NCBI GenBank assembly: GCA_052390275.1 | Contig: JBQTHD010000042.1 | Span: 1-34,704 of the forward strand | Direction of reading: 5' to 3' | DNA from: JBQTHD01 sp052390275 | Lineage (GTDB): Bacteria; Actinomycetota; Acidimicrobiia; Acidimicrobiales; AC-14 | Length of the DNA stretch: 34,704 nt | In this document: one piece after another, positions 31,132-34,704 of the stretch | Layout of the letters: each line of letters starts with the position of its first letter | Numbering within the stretch: position 1 is the stretch's first letter | Made by a program: the position numbers and the translations under genes | The notes under the pieces: model-generated | What the model was told of the DNA's origin: nothing | What the model saw: only the letters and a program-made list of their open reading frames with translations | Database searches by the model: none

Positions 31132-31428
31132 CTAACCCGCAGGACCACCCAACCGAGCGGACTGGGGGACGGCCCGGGTCTCGGGGTCCGAGATCGTCGT
31201 CTTGGTCCACCGCCGCCGGCAGCGCCCGACCAGGCCCTTCTGGCGCATGATGCGGGCCACCCGCTTGCCGCTGGTGCACACGCCGTCCCGGCGCAGGGCC
31301 TTGTGCACCCTGGGCCAGCCGTAAGTGCCCCGGCTGTCGTCATAGATGGCCTGGATGCGCTCGCCGAGGGCCTCGTCGGCGAGCTGGCGGGCCGAGGGAC
31401 GGTGGTGGCGCCAGTCATAGAAGGAAGG
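31132..31428 (-). pseudogene. IS3-family transposase orfB relic
   Basis: The minus-strand frame reads FYDWRHHRPSARQLADEALG, then IQAIYDDSRGTYGWPRVHKA and KRVARIMRQKGLVGRCRRRW, the N-terminal helix-turn-helix region of IS3-family OrfB. It lacks the first ~20 residues and ends in a stop soon after the helix-turn-helix domain, so the DDE catalytic core is missing. Its 5' edge joins directly to the truncated pglZ reading frame at about 31,428-31,431, marking this as the rearrangement that removed the pglZ front. Confidence 0.85.
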
Positions 31429-31430
31429 GC

Positions 31431-32096
31431 CACGACCTCGGCCCTCGCCTCGCCCACGAGATCGACGACGAGGTGCAACGGATTGCGCGACGCATCCGGG
31501 ACTTGCTCGAGGCCGGCTGGTCGACGGTCACCGTCGTGACTGACCACGGGTGGCTTCTGCTGACGTCGGGGTTGCCCAAGAACGAGGCGCTACCCGTAGC
31601 GGCGACTGTCACGAAGAAGGGTCGGTGCGCGCGCATCAAGGACGGCGCAGAAGTGGATGTCCCCACCGTTCCATGGCACTGGGACAAGGACGTGCGGATC
31701 GCCGTCGCCTCGGGGATCTCCTGCTTCGAGGCGAACCAGACCTACGAGCACGGCGGCGTGAGCCCACAGGAATGCGTCGTCCCGCGGCTGACTGTCACCA
31801 CTGTCGCAACGACGCCGACGAGCCGCGCCGAGATCACAGCCATCAAGTGGCGCGGGCTCACCCTCGTCGTCGAGTTCAACGACCTCCCCGACGGGGCCAA
31901 GGTCGACCTGCGTCGCTACGCTGGCGATGCCGGCTCGAGCATCGCTGACCTTGCTCGGGTCACCGGAGGCAGCGGCAAGGTCATCCTCCTCGTTGAGGAC
32001 GAGGATCTCGAAGGCGAGCAGGCCCAGCTCGTGGTCGTCGCCAGCGACGGGACCGTTCTCTTGCAGCGCGAAACGACGGTGGCTCAGAACCGATGA
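31431..32096 (+). pseudogene. pglZ: BREX phosphatase PglZ, C-terminal fragment
   Basis: PglZ is the alkaline-phosphatase-fold protein of BREX phage-defence loci. Only about 220 C-terminal residues remain: HEIDDEVQRIARRIRDLLEAG, STVTVVTDHGWLLLTSGLPK, DVPTVPWHWDKDVRIAVASGIS and the HGGVSPQECVVPRL segment typical of the PglZ type-B end, followed by a beta-rich tail. VTDHGW carries the metal-site Asp-His. The frame is open at its 5' edge where it meets the IS3 relic, so the N-terminal two thirds are gone; a GTG at 31473 could still start a fragment. The stop overlaps the brxL ATG (ATGA), the usual coupled order pglZ-brxL. Confidence 0.85.
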
Positions 32097-34357
32097 CTCA
32101 GCTCGACGACCTCGATCAGACCGCGGCCCAAGCCTTCGACGGCTACCTCGTCCAGAAGGATCTGGCACAGAAGTTCCGCGGCCAATACCCGGTACCGACC
32201 TACGTCGGTGAATTCCTGCTCGGGCGCTACTGCGCCACCACCGACCCCGACGAGATCGCCGCCGGTCTCGACATGGTGCAGAAGTCGATGCAAGAGCGGA
32301 CCGTGCGGGCCGGTGAGGAGGAGCTGTTCAAGCACCGAGCGCGTGACAAGGGCCGCGTCAAGATCATCGACCTGCTCCGGGCGCGTCTCGACTCGAAGAG
32401 CGACTCGTACAAGGCGGAGTTGCCGAGCCTCCAGCTCAACGACATCCACATCTCGGCCGAGCTGGTCGACGAGCACCAGCGGATGCTGACCGGAGGGTTC
32501 TACGCCGAGGTCACCCTCGAGTACATCGCCGCCCTGGCCCAGCAGCAGGGCGGCCAGCCGTTCCGCGTCGAAGCCATCCGCCCAATCCAGATGTCGACCC
32601 ACGACGCGCTGGGCGAGTTCGTCGCCGGCCGCAAGCAGTTCACGCTGGAGCAGTGGCGTGATCTTCTCCTTCGCAGCGTCGGCTTCGCGCCGGAGCGGTT
32701 CACGTCCCGGCAACAAGACGTCCTCCTGCTCCGGATGGTCCCGTTCGTCGTGAACAACTACAACGCCGTCGAACTCGGTCCCCGCGGAACGGGCAAGTCG
32801 CACCTGTTCCAGCAGATCTCGCCCTACGCCCACCTCGTCTCCGGCGGTAAGGCGACGATCGCCAACATGTTCGTGAACATGAACACCGGGCGGCGCGGCC
32901 TCGTCGCCCAGTACGACGTCATCTGCTTCGACGAGGTCTCCGGCGTGTCGTTCGATCAGAAGGAAGGCGTCAACATCCTCAAGGGCTACATGGAGTCCGG
33001 TGAGTTCAGCCGAGGCAAGGAGTCCATCCGCGCCGACGGCGGCATCGTGATGGTCGGCAACTTCGACGTCGACGTGTGGGACCAGCTGCGAGTGGGGCAC
33101 CTGCTCGGTCCGCTCCCCAAGGAGATGCGCGACGACACCGCGTTCATGGATCGCATCCACGCCTACATCCCCGGCTGGGATGTCCCGAAGCTCGACCCGA
33201 GCTACTTCACCGATCACTTCGGCTTCGTCAGCGACTTTCTCGCCGAGGTGTGGAGCCGCCTCCGCCGGTCCTCCCGGCTCGACGTCCTCCAGGGCCGCCT
33301 CGAATGGGGGAGCCAACTCTCCGGACGCGACCGCAAGGCGGCCAACAACACCGTCGATGGCCTCCTCCGGTTGCTCTTTCCCGACCCCGAGATGGAGGTG
33401 CCCGGCGAGTTCCTCGCCTGGGCCGCGACACTCGCGCTGGAGTCCCGTCGGCGAGTCAAGGAAGCACAGGCGTACATCGGCGCCGACGAGTTCGGCGACG
33501 TCGACCTCTCCTTCAGCATCGGCGGCGGACCAGAGGTCATCGTCTACTGCGACGAGTCGCTCCGCTACCGGATGCAGCAGGCGGAGAGCTCGAAGGCTGC
33601 TCGCCCGGGCCCAGGGGCCGGCAGCGAGGTGTTGCCAGCGCCGGACCCGAAGCAGGTGTCATCGAAGGCCGTCGCCCGCGACTACCAAGTCGGTGACACC
33701 ATCGGTGGCCGGTTCGAGGTGGAGGAGATCCTCGGCAGCGGCGGGTTCTCGCGTGTGTATCGAGTCCACGACACGGTCGAGGATGTCGAGCGAGCCCTAA
33801 AGCTCTTCGAGAACGCCGCTGGGTACGAGGCAGTGCGCCGAGAAATCGGCGCACTCCGCAAGGTGAACCATCCCAATGTCGTCAAGGTCATCTGGGCGGA
33901 TAGCACCGACGCCGGCGAGTGGTACCTCATCCTCGAATATGTCGAAGGCGAGCTGCTGGCCAACTACGCCACGGGGAAGAAGCAGCTCCCCGATCGAACC
34001 GCCGTCGACGTCGCTCTCGACGTGCTCTCGGCTCTGGCGGCCATCCATCCCGACAGCGCTCGGCTCGAGGAGCTCGACGAGAGGAAGCGCAGCGGTGAGA
34101 TCTCTCAGGACGAGTACGAGGAACTCATGTCGATGAGCGAGAACGCGCTTGTCCATCGCGACATCAAGCCGAACAACATCATGCTCACCCGCGCAGGCTC
34201 CAAGCTCCTCGACTTCAACATCGCGTCCCGCGTCGGTGATCCGGTCAAGACGGTGTCTGGCACGCCCCCATACCAACCTCCGGACGCTGACCTCACGCGG
34301 TGGGGTCTGCCCCTATATCGGTTGACTCTGACTAACGTGAGGGCCTCTCCTCACTAG
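32093..34357 (+). pseudogene. brxL: BrxL-like AAA+ protein fused to a Ser/Thr kinase domain, truncated by an IS
   Basis: Residues 1-520 match the front of BREX BrxL: the N-terminal DNA-binding part, Walker A GPRGTGKSH (about 229), Walker B VICFDEVSGVSFD (about 279), and the MVGNFDVD and DRIHAYIPGW elements. The usual C-terminal Lon-like protease region is not seen; instead after a Pro/Ala linker (about 500-525) a protein kinase domain begins. Its glycine loop is LGSGGFSRVY, the ATP lysine is in RALKLF, the catalytic loop is HRDIKPNN (about 688) and the metal site is DFN in place of DFG (about 707), then SGTPPYQPPDADLTRW. At Trp737 the frame runs into the IS end and stops after 17 foreign residues, removing the kinase C-lobe. 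Fused kinase in BREX is otherwise known to me as the separate PglW. Confidence 0.8.
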
Positions 34358-34370
34358 AAGGAGCATGATC

Positions 34371-34655
34371 ATGGCTAAAGCATTCCCGTTGGAGTTCCGT
34401 CGTGACGTTGTTGCCGTGGCCCGCAAGGGTGAAGCCCCGCTGCGGCAGGTGGCCAAGGACTTCGGGATCTCCGAAGCCTGCCTGCACCGATGGCTGAAGC
34501 TGGCTGACGTTGAAGGTGGCCTGGGACCGGCAACCAGCTCGGTCGAGGTGGCCGAGTTGCGGGAGGTGCGCAAGCGAAACCGGCTGCTCGAACAGGAGAA
34601 CGAGATCCTGCGTCGGGCGACGGCCTACTTTGCCCAAGACGCCCTCCCAAAATGA
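34371..34655 (+). CDS. IS3-family transposase OrfA
   Basis: 94 residues from ATG 34371, which has AAGGAG at proper spacing; the ATG six bases earlier is too close to it. Helix-turn-helix FPLEFRRDVVAVARKG, then LRQVAKDFGISEACLHRWLK (about 25-44), is followed by a leucine-zipper-like helix LREVRKRNRLLEQENEILRR (about 62-81). This is the DNA-binding and dimerisation subunit of IS3 transposases. Its stop overlaps the orfB start in the -1 frame near an AAAA run. Confidence 0.93.
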   Translation: MAKAFPLEFRRDVVAVARKGEAPLRQVAKDFGISEACLHRWLKLADVEGGLGPATSSVEVAELREVRKRNRLLEQENEILRRATAYFAQDALPK

Positions 34656-34704
34656 TGTACCCGCTGGTCCAAGACCTTGCCGCCGAGGGAATTCCCGTGG
34701 CGGT
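34652..34704 (+). CDS. IS3-family transposase OrfB (partial, runs off the window)
   Basis: The frame starts at ATGATG 34652, overlapping the orfA stop, and reads MMYPLVQDLAAEGIPVA to the window end. This is a typical OrfB beginning. In IS3 elements OrfB may be made by -1 frameshifting from orfA or by coupled restart; the overlap here allows either. The DDE domain is outside the window. Confidence 0.85.
   Translation, partial: MMYPLVQDLAAEGIPVA

Larger units (their letters stand above)
34301..34704 (+). mobile_element. IS3-family insertion sequence, left end and first genes
   Basis: The element begins at about 34,301 with TGGGGTCTGCCCC, the TG-start expected of IS3-family ends, right after the last kinase codon (Trp). 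About 65 bases of leader precede orfA. The right end, and so the inverted repeat partner and target duplication, lies beyond the window. It interrupts the brxL-kinase gene. Confidence 0.85.

Overview
The window is GC-rich (about 65-70% by eye) with short intergenic gaps, many GTG starts and a gene set typical of high-GC Actinobacteria: UPF0182 membrane protein, DUF2342-type metallopeptidase relative, YlbL-like S16 peptidase, class-E-like sortase, DivIVA-domain protein, and an HtrA-type N-terminus with a DRLWRHPSEW motif. I favour a member of the class Acidimicrobiia or a close relative. That placement is inference from gene families, not from an rRNA.

Positions 1-17,000 are chromosomal backbone. 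It begins with a MITE-like inverted-repeat element, followed by an MFS transporter that overlaps tail-to-tail with an operon of a membrane-anchored PDZ protein and a DUF2342 protein. Then come moaE, a small membrane protein and mreB; a HEAT-repeat protein divergent from a sortase; a small two-helix membrane protein divergent from a PDZ/Lon-like secreted peptidase; a large hybrid sensor histidine kinase; a DivIVA-domain protein with an unexpected phage-head-like C-terminus; a UPF0182 protein; and an initiator tRNA-Met. Two short tandem-repeat arrays (30 bp x3 and 36 bp x3.2) sit at gene 3' ends.

Positions 17,000-34,704 are accessory DNA to the right of the tRNA. The first block (17.2-22.7 kb) is a compact island. 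It holds a two-HTH XRE regulator facing a three-gene operon: a predicted N4-cytosine/N6-adenine DNA methyltransferase, a protein with a ribbon-helix-helix-like N-terminus, and an 823-residue GHKL-family ATPase. I do not recognise this combination as a named defence system, and it is the best candidate for something new. The second block (22.8-30.9 kb) is an integrative/conjugative element: tyrosine integrase, excisionase, a zinc-finger protein, a MobF relaxase-helicase broken by two single-base frameshifts, a conserved element protein, an iteron-like control region and a helical sigma-like protein. The third block (30.9-34.7 kb) is a BREX-like remnant. A 5'-truncated pglZ abuts an IS3 orfB relic, and a brxL AAA+ gene is fused to a Ser/Thr kinase domain that an IS3-family element, still running at the window end, has cut off.

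Together the right half looks like a defence/mobility hotspot next to a tRNA gene. It has one apparently intact defence-like operon, one decayed BREX locus, and a mobile element that still has integrase and excisionase but whose transfer gene is probably inactive.
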